Assembly (NCBI GenBank): GCA_019155205.2
Contig: JAHNZQ020000004.1
Span: forward strand, 4,078,113-4,142,112
Reading direction: 5' to 3'
DNA length: 64,000 nt
From: Gracilaria vermiculophylla
Taxonomy: Eukaryota > Rhodophyta > Florideophyceae > Gracilariales > Gracilariaceae
Shown here: positions 10,421 through 18,935 of the stretch, piece after piece
Numbering within the stretch: position 1 is the first letter of the stretch
Layout: every line of letters starts with the position of its first letter
Made by a program: the position numbers and the translations under genes
The notes under the pieces: generated by a model
The model's input: the letters and a program-made list of their open reading frames with translations, nothing else
Database searches by the model: none
Told to the model about the DNA's origin: nothing

Positions 10421-11305
10421 ATGGCCGAGGACGACGACCCCGAGCTGCAGGCGCAGTTCGAGCTGTTTCAACGTCAGCTGCGAGCTGTGGAACACGCCTG
10501 CAAGCAGCCAGCGCCACAGCCCCACCTTGCTACCCCGCCTACGCGCGCGCCGCGCCCGTCTGACACCGCTTCTGCCCCCGCCCCCGCCCCGGCCCCCGCA
10601 CCCCTCCCCGCCCCCGTCCCCGTTCCCGTTCCCGCCCCCGTCCCCGTCCCCGCCCCCTTTCCCGCCCCCGTCCCCTCCTCCGCCTCCGCCTCCGCCTCCG
10701 CTTCCGCTTCCGCTTCCGCTTCTGTCCCACGCGCAGGGCGCTGGAAGTGGGATGGCACCGCCTGGCGCTGGCGAACCGACCTGCCGTCCACCTCGCCACC
10801 CGCCGCCTCTGCTTCGCGCCCGCGCCCCGTGGCCGCCGTGATGCCGTCCACCGCAAAGCCGCCACCCTCCGCCTCCGCGCCAATGCCCACCTCGCCGCAG
10901 CATTGCCCCCAGCCCGCGCGACATCACTCCTCGGTCGTCAAGCGCACGGCCGCCGGCAAAGTGTGGCACGATCCAACCCTCGTCCAATTCCCCCCAAATG
11001 ACCATCGCCTTTTCGTCGGCGATCTGGCGCCCGACGCCACCGAGGCCCAGCTCAACGCCGCCTTCTCCGCCTACCCCTCGTTCAACTTGTCGCGCGTCGT
11101 GCGCGACAAGCCGTCGGGCGCCTGCAAGGGCTACGGCTTCCTCAGCTTCTCGGACGGCCGCGACATGCTGCGAGCCATGTCAGAAATGAACGGCAAGTAT
11201 GTTGCGGGCCGCCCGCTCAAGCTGAAACGAAGCAAGTGGGAAAAGCGCTCGCTCAAGGGCAAGTGGCACCAGGTCAAGGCCCTGCGTACCATTTCAAAGC
11301 GATAA
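10421..11305 (+). CDS. RBM42: RBM42-like RNA-binding protein (single RRM)
   Basis: 294 residues from ATG 10421; an in-frame ATG at 10331 would add 30. A short acidic N-terminal helix (EDDDPELQAQFELFQRQL) matches the RBM42 N terminus in type. The middle is Pro/Ala-rich and made of near-perfect hexanucleotide repeats (CCCGCC, then CCGCCT). The C terminus carries one RRM: RNP2-like LFVGDL, RNP1-like KGYGFLSF, then EMNGKYVAGRPLKLKRSKW, which is diagnostic of the RBM42 family. RBM42 proteins associate with pre-mRNA and splicing complexes. Single exon; the gene drops from GC-rich to AT-rich near its 3' end. Confidence 0.88.
   Translation: MAEDDDPELQAQFELFQRQLRAVEHACKQPAPQPHLATPPTRAPRPSDTASAPAPAPAPAPLPAPVPVPVPAPVPVPAPFPAPVPSSASASASASASASASVPRAGRWKWDGTAWRWRTDLPSTSPPAASASRPRPVAAVMPSTAKPPPSASAPMPTSPQHCPQPARHHSSVVKRTAAGKVWHDPTLVQFPPNDHRLFVGDLAPDATEAQLNAAFSAYPSFNLSRVVRDKPSGACKGYGFLSFSDGRDMLRAMSEMNGKYVAGRPLKLKRSKWEKRSLKGKWHQVKALRTISKR
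10576..10725 (+). repeat. In-frame hexanucleotide repeats coding a Pro/Ala then Ser/Ala tract
   Basis: Degenerate CCCGCC/CCCGTT units change to CCGCCT and CCGCTT units inside the RBM42-like gene. They encode alternating Pro-Ala(Val) and then Ser-Ala. Confidence 0.85.
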
Positions 11306-11717
11306 CCACCACCACGTACGTGTATTGATCGTTTCCCTCGTCCACATTTGTCCTCTGCGCACCTCTCCGTGCATGCATGTTATTTTTACTCACAATCATT
11401 TGGCCTCCTCTTCGTCCGCTTCGTGCCACCGTTCCTGCCGCGAGTGGTGCCGCGTTCTGGGAACAAGTCTTGTCATCCACGAAGGGTTGTTGCAAATATC
11501 AGCCACAGCATGAAAGCTATGAACTTAATGTGCATGAGGGACGCATATGAATCTCTCAAGGCTGGCCGAGAGATTAAGAAAAAAAAAAGGTACGTTGCTT
11601 TCATCTTTTGTTATAAACGTCGAATGGACCCCCTCATCGTTTTATATGGTAAAGGAATCCTTTGATTTAGCCAGTACGTGCAACAGTATCAGCGCAAAAC
11701 AAGCTGTTCTCAACGTT
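11306..11717. other. 3' flanks of two convergent genes
   Basis: Sequence between the RBM42-like and helicase stops. Composition changes here from GC-rich to AT-rich. A ten-base A run lies near 11578-11588. No coding or RNA gene seen. Confidence 0.5.
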
Positions 11718-14700
11718 TCAATCGGTTTGTCCATGAGAAAAGTTTTCGTAATCATACACGGTTTCCGCAACAGTGCTGGGGATATCATCCAAAAAGCGAC
11801 TTCGGGTAAGATCAACCAGGGAGGTTACTTTCCCTCTCTGAGCAGCGCTCTCAATCTTTCTCCAAGAAATGAAAAGCAACTTCTGCGCTCGGGTCATGCC
11901 GACGTAGAACAAGCGCCTCTCTTCTTCGACGTCCTCTGGACTAGCTGCCCGATGAATAGGGAGCATATTGTCCTCGGCCCCTACTATGAAAACTACTGGA
12001 AACTCCAACCCTTTTCCACCGTGAAGTGTCATCAAAGAGATAGATCCCCGCTCATTGGAATCGGACGCTCTTCGATCACTTTCTGATACCAATGCAACAT
12101 TGTCCAAAAAATCCATAATGTTTGAAAACTCAGCAGCATACCGCCTCAGTTCAGTTATGTTATCCGTCCTTTCTGATCCCTTGTCAGCTTGTCCCACTGA
12201 CGTCACTTCGCTTGCAGATCGTTGTCGAAGATAGTCCTCGTAGTTGACTGAGTCGATAATCTTGGAAACTAAATCTCCAACATTGTTGACCACCACATCT
12301 GCTTCCATCTCGCCTTTGGTCAGATCTTCATGGTTGCTTGACAGTGATCCCGCTGCTTTTCGCAGCTCGTAGAGTAGATTGTAAAATTCCCCAAGTTTTC
12401 GAGCAGAACTTGTTCGCATTCCAATGCTTTCCAAGTCGAGCTCCCCAGAATTGAGCCTCTGGAATATCATAACAACAGCGTCGGCCATGGAACACCCATT
12501 TGCTGACGCAAATCTTTCGATATCTTCTAATGTCTTCTTCCCGATTCCCCTCGCCGGAGTGTTGACCACACGTCGGAACGCAACATCATCATCCACGTTT
12601 GCCACTACCTTCAAGTAACTTACAATATCTTTGACCTCTTGCCTTTCAAAGAAACGAACCCCCGAATGCAAGCGATATGGAAATCCCCAAGAAATAAAAG
12701 CCTCTTCAAATGCTCTGGATTGAGCATTGGTACGGTACAGAATACTAACGTCGGAGAACGATCGAATCTCTGAACTATCCCAAAGCGATTGGATAGTTTC
12801 TGACACAAAATTGGCTTCTTTCTTGGTTGTCAAAACTCCGCGTAATTGGACTTTTCTTCCACTGCCGTTCTCCGATATCATCCGATTCTTCTTCGCTTCT
12901 CGATTTTTCACAATGACTGCGTGAGCCGCGTTTACTATCTGCTCTGTAGACCGGTAATTCTGGTCCAATGACACTTTGATTGCCTCCATGAACTTATGAT
13001 GAAACCTCCTCATGTTTTTAACGTCTGCACCCCGGAACTTATATATTGACTGGTCAATATCACCAACAACGAACAGGTTCTTTCTCTTACGGGCTAGGAG
13101 ACAAACGATTTCAAATTGCACCGTGTTCGTATCCTGCCACTCGTCAACGAGAACCTGCCGATAATGTTCGTTCAAATCTGCCAAAACGTCTTCGTTTTCA
13201 GCCAGCAGTCGCCGCGTCTCAACCAGCAGGTCATCAAAGTCCAGAAGATTCATGCGCCGAAGTTCCTCATCGTACTTTTTTCGCATTTCTGTTGTCCTAT
13301 TGAGGACAAAAGGCTGCCACTTCATACTCAATACTCCATCCGAATCATTCTTCAGTTTCGAAATCATATCCCTCTGCATTCCCACAGTCCGAGGCAACGG
13401 TGGTGCACCTGATAGTTTCCTAAGAAGGTTCGCAAGCAATGATCGAGAATCAGAAGTGTCGCAAACGTTAAAACCGCTTGGAATGCCAATTCGATCTCCG
13501 TAAAGACGTAAAATTCGGAGACATATGGAATGAAAGGTTCCAATGGACAAAAGAGATTGTGAGCCAAGATCATGCCCTACAAGTTTTTCAATCCTTTCTT
13601 TCATTTCGTTTGCGGCCTTGTTGGTGAAGGTAACAGCAAGAATTTGGGATGGAGAAATGCCATGTGCTTTCACAAGATATGCAAAGCGATGTGTCAGAAC
13701 TCGCGTCTTTCCCGACCCAGGCCCAGCCATCACAAGGCAGGCTCGATTTGGATCCGCGACCACAGCTTCTAGTTGAGTTGGATTTAGATTTTCCAAGATT
13801 GATTCGGCGGAACTGTTCTCAGTCTTTGAAGCATCGCGGACCAAGTTCGCTAAATCGTCTACCTCGTTGCTGGGTGCTGAAGGGGTTTCCAGCCTGAACG
13901 CAGACCACTCCAAATCACTGACTACGAAAAGGTCTTCCTGTTTACCAGCCAAAATCGAAGCGATGTTCACATGCAGGTCATTAGCTCCCATCCAGTCGTC
14001 AACGAGAACATGTTTATAAGCCGCCCCCAATTCCTTAGCGATGTGTGCATTTTCGTGAAGCATTTTATACGTGTTCACCACAATATCGACGAAGTCCAAT
14101 TGATTTGCTTCTTGCAGAGCCTTGTCGTATCTTTCCCGTATACTGTTCACTTGCTCAAGAGTTACAGGTAACCACGTCCGCTGGCATTCCCCATTCAAGT
14201 CCTGCTTCAACTTGGACACCAAATCCATGTATCTTCTCATATCCTTCGACCTCGACGAAACCCCAGTTACTTCCTTAATTATTGGTGTGAGCACTGATAT
14301 CGAATCAGAAGCTCCACAAACATCAAAATCGGCATTCACTCCAACTACGTCTCCGTAGCGTCGAAGGAGCTGCAGGCACAATGAATGGAACGTTCGCACT
14401 TGAAAATCCATCCCGGAACCCTCCTCACCACCGACTCGGTCTATGATTCGTTCCCGAATTTCGCTAGCGTTCTTATTAGAGATAGTGATCGTGATGATAT
14501 CGTTTGGAGATACACCTTTATCTTTGACAAGATACAAAAATCTGCGCGATAGTACATCTCGTTTGTCCATGCCCGATCCGATCTTTACAAAAGAGCCGCG
14601 TGATTCTCCTGAGCAAATTGAATCGTGTCCTTCCGCAGGGCTTTGAGAAGCTCTTTTTTCAGTTCCAGAACCCACCGTGGAGGGCATGGTGGGGAGACTT

Positions 14701-15602
14701 GAGTCTGATTTACCTGAGTAAATCCTCGGCTCATACCGTGTTCGCCGTTTCATGTGCGAAAATCTAGCTAGCCATGGCAGTGAGCCGTCCACTCGCGTAA
14801 ATCCTTGATCTCTAGTAAACGAATCTAATATTGATATCGTACTTTCTTCGTTAGCATTCACTGATCTAATAGTCGAAGCTGAGTGTTTCCATGGTAGGCT
14901 GCCGTTCCGACGGCTCAGCTTCGTGGCGGCCAGCGCGCGCGTAGTATCTCCTATTTCCTCCGCCTGCGATGCATCGCTACTCATGTTTCGTGCTCCTCTC
15001 ACATTCTTGACGATAGAAAGTGATGCTTGCCCCGCCGAATTGCTGTCCAAACGCTTTTTGTTCATGGAAGACAATGGTTGCAGAGGTTGTGGAGTTTTCC
15101 CTGCCGCACTGAGCTCTGTGCCCGTTGAGACCACTCCGTTCACTTCCGCCTTGTGTTGAACACGACTCTGCTTTGAAGCAATCGTGCGTCTCTGAGGAAG
15201 AGACGATCCTTTTGTGTGAGGTATCTGCATAACTGCACTTTGAGGCACAGGGGGAGACTGGGGAGTGGCATATTCTTTGTCACGAACCGCTGTCTTCAAT
15301 TCCAAGTTCATGTTGTTCTCAGTTCCCTGTTTATCTTGCTTTTTCGGATTCTCCAAAAGCCCATCAATCTGTACCCTCTCACGTTCTTTGCGCTTTTTCT
15401 CGGCCGCTTCATCAGCTTTGCCACGAATTCCTTGTGCACGCAAAGATTTTCCTCTCTTTGCCAGTGTTCTCTGCAGGGATTGCAATCGCGTGATCGAAGA
15501 GTCTTCACTTCCAGAAGACATCGTTATGGCTGCAGTTCTGAATCGAGATCCCCCAAAAAAACGATTCATCGGAGGCGGGGCTGTGAAGCCTGACGTGTTC
15601 AT
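11718..15602 (-). CDS. UvrD/Rep-type DNA helicase (SRS2-like) with degenerate extra ATPase domain
   Basis: 1294 residues from ATG 15602; the frame continues upstream but without an ATG. SF1A 3'-5' helicases unwind DNA or strip recombinase filaments. The active module starts near residue 605: Walker A GPGSGKT (627-633), motif Ia TFTNKAANEM, GTFHS, Walker B VLVDEWQDTN, GDIDQSIYKFRGA, LDQNYRST, then the 2A/2B domains ending with LMTLHGGKGLEFPVVF and VGMTRAQK. Residues about 335-573 repeat the 1A/1B domain, but with the Walker A lysine lost (GSGMDKR) and VLVDDWMGAN in place of the DExQ box, so this copy cannot hydrolyse ATP. Residues 1-330 are Ser/Arg/Lys-rich and disordered; the first 30 could be an organelle leader. 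Plant SRS2-like helicases are the closest type I know. Single exon. Confidence 0.92.
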   Translation of the reverse strand: MNTSGFTAPPPMNRFFGGSRFRTAAITMSSGSEDSSITRLQSLQRTLAKRGKSLRAQGIRGKADEAAEKKRKERERVQIDGLLENPKKQDKQGTENNMNLELKTAVRDKEYATPQSPPVPQSAVMQIPHTKGSSLPQRRTIASKQSRVQHKAEVNGVVSTGTELSAAGKTPQPLQPLSSMNKKRLDSNSAGQASLSIVKNVRGARNMSSDASQAEEIGDTTRALAATKLSRRNGSLPWKHSASTIRSVNANEESTISILDSFTRDQGFTRVDGSLPWLARFSHMKRRTRYEPRIYSGKSDSSLPTMPSTVGSGTEKRASQSPAEGHDSICSGESRGSFVKIGSGMDKRDVLSRRFLYLVKDKGVSPNDIITITISNKNASEIRERIIDRVGGEEGSGMDFQVRTFHSLCLQLLRRYGDVVGVNADFDVCGASDSISVLTPIIKEVTGVSSRSKDMRRYMDLVSKLKQDLNGECQRTWLPVTLEQVNSIRERYDKALQEANQLDFVDIVVNTYKMLHENAHIAKELGAAYKHVLVDDWMGANDLHVNIASILAGKQEDLFVVSDLEWSAFRLETPSAPSNEVDDLANLVRDASKTENSSAESILENLNPTQLEAVVADPNRACLVMAGPGSGKTRVLTHRFAYLVKAHGISPSQILAVTFTNKAANEMKERIEKLVGHDLGSQSLLSIGTFHSICLRILRLYGDRIGIPSGFNVCDTSDSRSLLANLLRKLSGAPPLPRTVGMQRDMISKLKNDSDGVLSMKWQPFVLNRTTEMRKKYDEELRRMNLLDFDDLLVETRRLLAENEDVLADLNEHYRQVLVDEWQDTNTVQFEIVCLLARKRKNLFVVGDIDQSIYKFRGADVKNMRRFHHKFMEAIKVSLDQNYRSTEQIVNAAHAVIVKNREAKKNRMISENGSGRKVQLRGVLTTKKEANFVSETIQSLWDSSEIRSFSDVSILYRTNAQSRAFEEAFISWGFPYRLHSGVRFFERQEVKDIVSYLKVVANVDDDVAFRRVVNTPARGIGKKTLEDIERFASANGCSMADAVVMIFQRLNSGELDLESIGMRTSSARKLGEFYNLLYELRKAAGSLSSNHEDLTKGEMEADVVVNNVGDLVSKIIDSVNYEDYLRQRSASEVTSVGQADKGSERTDNITELRRYAAEFSNIMDFLDNVALVSESDRRASDSNERGSISLMTLHGGKGLEFPVVFIVGAEDNMLPIHRAASPEDVEEERRLFYVGMTRAQKLLFISWRKIESAAQRGKVTSLVDLTRSRFLDDIPSTVAETVYDYENFSHGQTD

Positions 15603-16050
15603 GCTTTCTTTGATGTCAAAATTCTGCGTGTGACATTGAGCGATACAACTTGATGGGCCATAGCAGAAGTCGATTGGAGTTGGCCATGAACTGTTGACGT
15701 CGCAAATGCTTTCAGTAATGAGAAATCTCAATTTTAAAGGTTTTTATCGGTGGTGCAGTACTGCACTACGGGCGAACACTACGCAGAGCAGAAAAACGTA
15801 CCGCTACCCTTCGCTCCCAGTTGATGCGAACGTTTAGATGCTGAGGTAAAGTACCTCCGCTCCATGCCAATTTACCCAGCTAGGTTCGTTCCAAGCTTCG
15901 TGCTGCGATTCAGCGCATAGAAACGTTGGCAATTTAACAAGGAGAGTGCGGGAAACTGGAAAACTGTTGCGTGGCCCGGGACCTTATCGGTAGACGCAAA
16001 CGGATTTCTGGACTGCCCTTGGAATATTCCAGTTGACTTGAAAGCCAAAC
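15603..16050. promoter_or_regulatory. Shared upstream region of helicase and membrane-protein genes
   Basis: 448 bp between divergent ATGs, AT-balanced. Nothing beyond position marks it as a promoter; no strong motif seen. Confidence 0.4.
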
Positions 16051-17100
16051 ATGAAGAATGCTTTATCTCAAGCCTTTAGAAGGTCGCCCGAAAACCGCAG
16101 CCCTCTGCGATGTAGGCTTTCTTCTCGTACTGCACTCATTACAGCACCCTCGCCAGTTTATGCAATTCCTGTTCTACCCGCCATAGTCTTTTCCGGAATC
16201 GCTTTGATTGTGCAAAATGCCCATCTACTGACCGAAGCCCTGCTTGAAAGACATCTATTTACACCGACGACTGTTGAAAAAGTTTCATTGAACCCTTTAC
16301 GCCGTACAATAACGGCTCGGAATGTTGCCATGGAAGACAAATTGCATCAAAAACTTTTAAACGTCGCGGAGCTATCCATCACTCTTCCTTCTTGGCGCAA
16401 ATTAATCATCTCTTCTCCAAAGCTTACTTTGTTCACGGACATTCATGGGTTTGACCTTTCTCGTAATAATTGGTCCAAGCATTTCGAAAGCATTGCAAAA
16501 GAACGTCAAGACTGGATGGCCCCCACACCTGCCCCCACATGGCTCTCTTATGGCAAAGAGGAGGAAGCCGGTTCCAAAAATGAATGGGAGATAACGGCGG
16601 GCATCTCGGCTATATACGTATCTATAAGCGCGCCAACAAGTGACAAACCTTTGCTGCCACCGATCCCACTCCCGCCAATTGCTCTTAGTTCCTCCAAAAT
16701 CAATACCTTTTCAGAAGTCGTACAGATTGTTAACGGATTGATTGGCCGAGCCGTGCGCGAAGCTGGCACCAAATCGTTTCCTCGCGAATTTCGAGAGGGA
16801 GCGAGACGCATGGCTCGCAACTTGGCAGTTAGCGCCGCTGAAGAATTTATGGGACAGGCTGGAGAAAAAGTCAAAAAGCTACAAGAACGCGTTGAGCTCA
16901 TCGAAGAATACGTCAAAGACTTGCCGGACGGAGACGGGGTCAGAACATGGCTCGGCCGAGCAAATATCTTTCTGAGGAGTGTTGACAGTTTGCTCGGTGG
17001 CGGTGAGAAAAAGGGATCGGAGCCATCAACTCCCCCCAGTCAAGAGCAGAACACGAGTAATTTCTCTTTGGACCAATACAGAGAACTTGAAGAAGATTAG
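16051..17100 (+). CDS. Conserved-looking membrane protein of unknown function
   Basis: 349 residues, single exon. A basic, Ser/Arg-rich leader (1-33, possible mitochondrial or plastid presequence) precedes one hydrophobic segment (about 35-60, IPVLPAIVFSGIALIV). The following stretch, VEKVSLNPLRRTITARNVAME and then LTLFTDIHGF, resembles the membrane-proximal start of AsmA/DUF748-type lipid-transfer proteins, but that is a weak pattern call. The C-terminal third has a charged helical region (about 235-295, AEEFMGQAGEKVKKLQERVELIEEY). Its codon use and lack of repeats argue for a real gene. Not identified with a named family. Confidence 0.65.
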   Translation: MKNALSQAFRRSPENRSPLRCRLSSRTALITAPSPVYAIPVLPAIVFSGIALIVQNAHLLTEALLERHLFTPTTVEKVSLNPLRRTITARNVAMEDKLHQKLLNVAELSITLPSWRKLIISSPKLTLFTDIHGFDLSRNNWSKHFESIAKERQDWMAPTPAPTWLSYGKEEEAGSKNEWEITAGISAIYVSISAPTSDKPLLPPIPLPPIALSSSKINTFSEVVQIVNGLIGRAVREAGTKSFPREFREGARRMARNLAVSAAEEFMGQAGEKVKKLQERVELIEEYVKDLPDGDGVRTWLGRANIFLRSVDSLLGGGEKKGSEPSTPPSQEQNTSNFSLDQYRELEED

Positions 17101-17739
17101 AACCCTGGTCATCATTGTTGCAGTAGCTTCGGCGCTTCAAATTTTCAACAGCCACCTCTTGTTTTATATACTTCCAAACAAGCTTATCTCTTTGAAAATG
17201 TCACAAGAACAGCTTTAGTTGGCCTATTTATTAATGAGATACAAGGTCATCTTTCGTTTTTGTTGTCACTTTGGATCGTCCGAATGACCTGGATGCAATT
17301 TATGATGCTCTCCATGGGCAATACTGAACGTGTCAAGGATCAACTTTATCATTCTTACTCGAGGTGCTGATAAGAAATGTCTCTCGATACTGTTAAGTGG
17401 TCGACAACATCTGGATCTCCACGAGGAGTTCCTCACCACTTTGCGAAAATGCATGGCTCTTTGTCGAAAAGAATTTCGAACACCTACTACTACTAACATG
17501 CCCCGGATAAGTTACCAATGACCAGCATTATATTCCTGTTGATAAATGAATAAGTATTACGTAAGTGCCATTCGTATAGAACCACTCATTATAGAAGGAA
17601 TGGAGCATGTTTTGCTTTCGTGCCTGGATAGTTTGTGCCATGCGTCGTCTTTTTCCCGAGAAAGCATGTGGAGATTATCCTGTCTGTGGAATAAACCTTC
17701 AAGTCACCCAGAAGTCAAATATCTTCTCACATACGCAGG

Positions 17740-18429
17740 CTAAATTCTTCTCGATTCTAACCTTTGGCTTAGGCAGTCTCTTTTCCTATTCTCGAGGGTA
17801 GCGAAAATGGTCAGGGATGAGACTAATCTGGTATAGACCGAACTGTAATGTTCTTTATCAAATGAAAGGACGGACCAATACCGGATTTCTCCTGAGCTCG
17901 AAACTATGGAGAGTAAAATCATCTGATTCTCCTTGATGCAAAGCTTCGCGAGTCGTGCAGGTTTCTTTCGGTTTCTAGGCTCAATTTCGATTCTACGGTG
18001 GTCACTATCTGGATCACAGGAAACGAAATCTGAACCAGTCGATGCCAATAGCTTGTAGAATACCACCCTTAAGTTTAGTGTCTCGTTCTGTTTATCTTCA
18101 TCTCACAAGCAATTGCTCTGCTTTTCGTACCCATTGTAAAAACTCTATGGTGGAATAGCTGCGATAACGCACTGAACAACAAGAAAATGCATTCGATAGC
18201 AGAGTTGACAAAACTCTTGTTTGGCCATTTCTGGTTTGTTCAAAACGTCATCATCGGACCACGGGTATTGAACAACAACAATGGAATGCCTCGTTGAATA
18301 AAAGTCTCGCCCACTTGCATGTGCACCTATTCGTCCTTTGAGTTTAGCTGCCTCTGATTGACTCACAAATGCGAGAAATGCGCTAGAGGCTCCAGGAACA
18401 CAAGTCAAACACAGAAGAGGATCAATCAC
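17740..18429 (-). pseudogene. Possible decayed coding fragments, unidentified
   Basis: Two adjacent open stretches (18429-18145 and 18066-17740) have protein-like composition, for example SEAAKLKGRIGAHASGRDFY and then SSSGEIRYWSVLSF. Neither begins with a convincing ATG and they are separated by stops. The second recalls a beta-propeller edge of nucleoporin type, but this is guesswork. They may equally be chance frames. Confidence 0.15.
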
Positions 18430-18694
18430 TTGATGAAAAAGAAAAGCAAAAGTTTACTGGTTGCAACTGTTCTTAGACCCAATACATTTGAGCTATGCGT
18501 ATGAGAAAGAACTCCATGAACTTCTTTCGGACCTGTATTTCAAATGCAGAGTTGAAGAAAAAAAAAGAACGTGTTAGTAGCCGGAATGGTTAGAAGATGC
18601 GTACAACCGTGATCATGTTTCCATGGCTGAACCCAAGCTTGGGTGAAAGTAAAAGAAAGATGTGTTCCCTCCTACCAGACAGCCGTTTTAGTCG

Positions 18695-18935
18695 ACCGCA
18701 CACATTTATGTACCCAAAGGGCCGCGCGGCGAGCTTCCCCCCCTCAGGCCGTCAAGTAGGATCCCCGCCGACTTCCGCCCGATCATGATGATTCTGAAGT
18801 TGATGTATCGACGGGCCCAGCGCTTGTTCGAGAGGGTTGGCTCCCTGGAGCACTCGGCGTCCAGCGACGAGAGGGAGGCTGCGAGAGCGCTTCCGGCTCG
18901 GGTTTGTCCGGTATATAAACTGAAATCGTGCGGGT
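18695..18935 (+). mobile_element. Possible reverse-transcriptase relic
   Basis: A GC-rich island in AT-rich desert has an open frame of about 75 codons. Its centre, IPADFRPIMMILKLMYRR, resembles the P.DFRPI....LYK block at the start of non-LTR retrotransposon reverse transcriptase domains. No catalytic YxDD block, no second motif and no element ends are present, so it is at best a fragment. A TATATAAA word follows at 18911. Confidence 0.2.

Noticed and set aside
15603..15731. N-terminal extension of the helicase upstream of 15602
   Set aside because: The frame is open but contains no ATG before 15602; a TTG start is not expected in a nuclear gene.
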